DNA of 64,000 nucleotides, taken from Desulfobaccales bacterium (GTDB lineage Bacteria > Desulfobacterota > Desulfobaccia > Desulfobaccales > 0-14-0-80-60-11). Below, in pieces: positions 63,080 to 64,000 of this stretch. The DNA lies in NCBI GenBank assembly GCA_041648175.1, contig JBAZPO010000004.1:221396-285395 (forward strand), given 5' to 3'. A model generated the notes under the pieces. That model worked only from the letters and a program-made list of their open reading frames with translations, was not told where the DNA came from and did no database searches. The stretch's first letter is position 1. The number at the start of each line of letters is the position of its first letter. The translations under genes and the position numbers were made by a program.

Positions 63080-63774
63080 TGGAAATTTTACAGATAGAGG
63101 GTCTGAGCAAAATCTTCGGTTCCGGGCGCCTGGAAGTTCGGGCTTTGGAGGACATCAATCTCTCCGTATCGGCCGGTGACCTGGTGGCCCTCCTGGGACC
63201 GAGCGGTTCCGGCAAGACCACCATGCTGCTGTGCGCCAGCCTGATTCTTGACCCCACCGCCGGCAAAATTATCTTTGACGGGCAGACGATCTTTCAGAAA
63301 AACGGCTGGACCGGAGGGGTAGATATCCGCCGGATTCGCCGGGAAAAAATGGGCTTTATCTTTCAGGCCCACAATCTCATTCCCTTTTTGACGGCCCGGC
63401 AAAATGTCCTGTTTCCCTTGAGTCTGGTGGGGATCAAAGGCGAGGCGGCAGACCGCCGGGTCATGGAACTCCTGGAGTACATGGAGATCGCCGACCGGGC
63501 CGACTACCAGCCTGCCCTCCTCTCAGGCGGGGAACAGCAGCGGGTGGCCATTGCCCGAGCCCTGGCCAACAATCCCAGGCTTATCCTGGCCGATGAACCC
63601 ACAGCCTCCCTGGATACGGTGCGCGGCAAGAAGGTTATGGAATTATTAAAGAAAATCGCCAAAGAAAATCAGTCGGCCGTAATCGTGGTCACCCATGATG
63701 TGCGAATGATCGAGGGATTCGATACTGTTTACCACCTCAAGGATGGCCATTTGAACCATCAGGCTGCCTTATAG
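63079..63774 (+). CDS. ABC transporter ATP-binding protein (DevA/MacB-like)
   Basis: The ATG overlaps the permease stop (TGATG). The 231-residue ATPase has Walker A GPSGSGKTT, Q-loop FQAHNL, signature LSGGEQQRVAIARALANNPRLILADEPTASLD and H-loop VVTHDVRM. This is the LolD/MacB/FtsE-like group. It completes the tripartite exporter with HlyD and TolC partners. The stop TAG (63772-63774) lies inside the end of a repeat element. Confidence 0.93.
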   Translation: MEILQIEGLSKIFGSGRLEVRALEDINLSVSAGDLVALLGPSGSGKTTMLLCASLILDPTAGKIIFDGQTIFQKNGWTGGVDIRRIRREKMGFIFQAHNLIPFLTARQNVLFPLSLVGIKGEAADRRVMELLEYMEIADRADYQPALLSGGEQQRVAIARALANNPRLILADEPTASLDTVRGKKVMELLKKIAKENQSAVIVVTHDVRMIEGFDTVYHLKDGHLNHQAAL

Positions 63775-63840
63775 CGTTTGCCAAAAGTTTTTTCCGTAAT
63801 TAGGAGACACTTTAACACCCCAAATCCCCCCTAACCCCAG
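63769..63840. repeat. Second copy of the MITE left end
   Basis: TTATAGCGTTTGCCAAAAG and the following CTTTAACACCCC match 53226 onward with few changes. It starts at the ABC gene stop codon. Only the left end is seen; the right terminal repeat is absent up to the window edge. Confidence 0.7.
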
Positions 63841-63931
63841 TAGTGTCCGGCAAGGTTTTTGCTATAGATAGATGAGAATATGATTTCTTAAAAGAGGCCA
63901 TTACCTAACTTCCGGATTTTTAATGTATTTT

Positions 63932-63988
63932 CCCTCTCCCCCAATGGGGGAGAGGGTATTTTGGTGGCACAGGCTTTCCAGCCTGTGC
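63932..63988. repeat. Two consecutive palindromes at the window end
   Basis: CCCTCTCCCCC / GGGGGAGAGGG (63932-63956) and GCACAGGCT / AGCCTGTGC (63967-63988) are perfect dyads with short loops. They resemble widespread intergenic repeats and could form stable hairpins. Confidence 0.65.
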
Positions 63989-64000
63989 GGGCGCAGGCTT

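Overview
The window looks like chromosome of a Gram-negative anaerobe or microaerophile in the Desulfobacterota (former Deltaproteobacteria). The support is indirect: lipoproteins and beta-barrel proteins of a Gram-negative envelope, an anaerobic sulfatase maturase, a DUF116 protein, a MucR-type regulator, a KatG/PerR oxygen-stress pair and an apparent selenoprotein. No rRNA, tRNA or CRISPR array was recognised. Many intergenic stretches are long and carry gene relics, palindromes and repeats, so the region has been rearranged often.

Layout. 1-6.5 kb: an AT-rich sigma-54 activator fragment, then a replicon-like accessory block (DnaX-like clamp-loader ATPase, TOPRIM/P-loop primase-like protein flanked at its start by a long inverted repeat, Rep-like protein, small conserved unknown). 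6.8-10.1 kb: decayed cupin, trpD and Na/Ca-exchanger relics around one intact repeat-rich membrane protein. 11-14 kb: katG and perR. 14.4-22.6 kb: a TPR protein; a divergent sulfatase locus (HAD phosphatase and outer-membrane protein on one strand, anaerobic sulfatase maturase and sulfatase on the other); MarC and DUF202 membrane proteins. 23-29.2 kb: accessory block with a HhH/Cys protein, a double AAA+ ATPase, a broken DUF72 gene, a TIR-domain protein and two MucR-like paralogues. 29.2-33 kb: a DUF116 protein and a three-gene membrane sensor set (GAF, DHp-only, full histidine kinase) with related membrane anchors. 33.1-45.6 kb: a metal/redox island with CusA, CusB, a P2-type ATPase, a Met/His-rich exported protein, lipoproteins, an ArsR regulator, an exported thioredoxin-fold selenoprotein, a YHS-thioredoxin-reductase-like gene with a frameshift and an RND relic. 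46-51.5 kb: a second accessory block behind a perfect sigma-70 promoter: MoxR-like ATPase, unknown protein, VWA/HExxH protein with an in-frame stop, Cas4/RecB-like nuclease and a putative single-strand annealing protein. 53.2-63.8 kb: a block bordered by two copies of the same repeat end, with a TVP38-flavin disulfide reductase fusion, ChrA, a Crp/Fnr regulator divergent from an MFS transporter with an FNR-like box between them, and a four-gene TolC/HlyD/FtsX/ABC export operon.

How they may work together. The metal/redox island would export a soft metal such as copper or silver and keep periplasmic thiols in order. The sulfatase locus pairs an enzyme with its activating radical-SAM maturase. 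The two accessory blocks at 23-27.6 and 46-51.5 kb share strand, gene style and decay, and may be parts of one phage- or plasmid-like element. The clearest single discovery is the selenocysteine gene at 42639-43199, read across an in-frame TGA with a hairpin that fits a bacterial SECIS.
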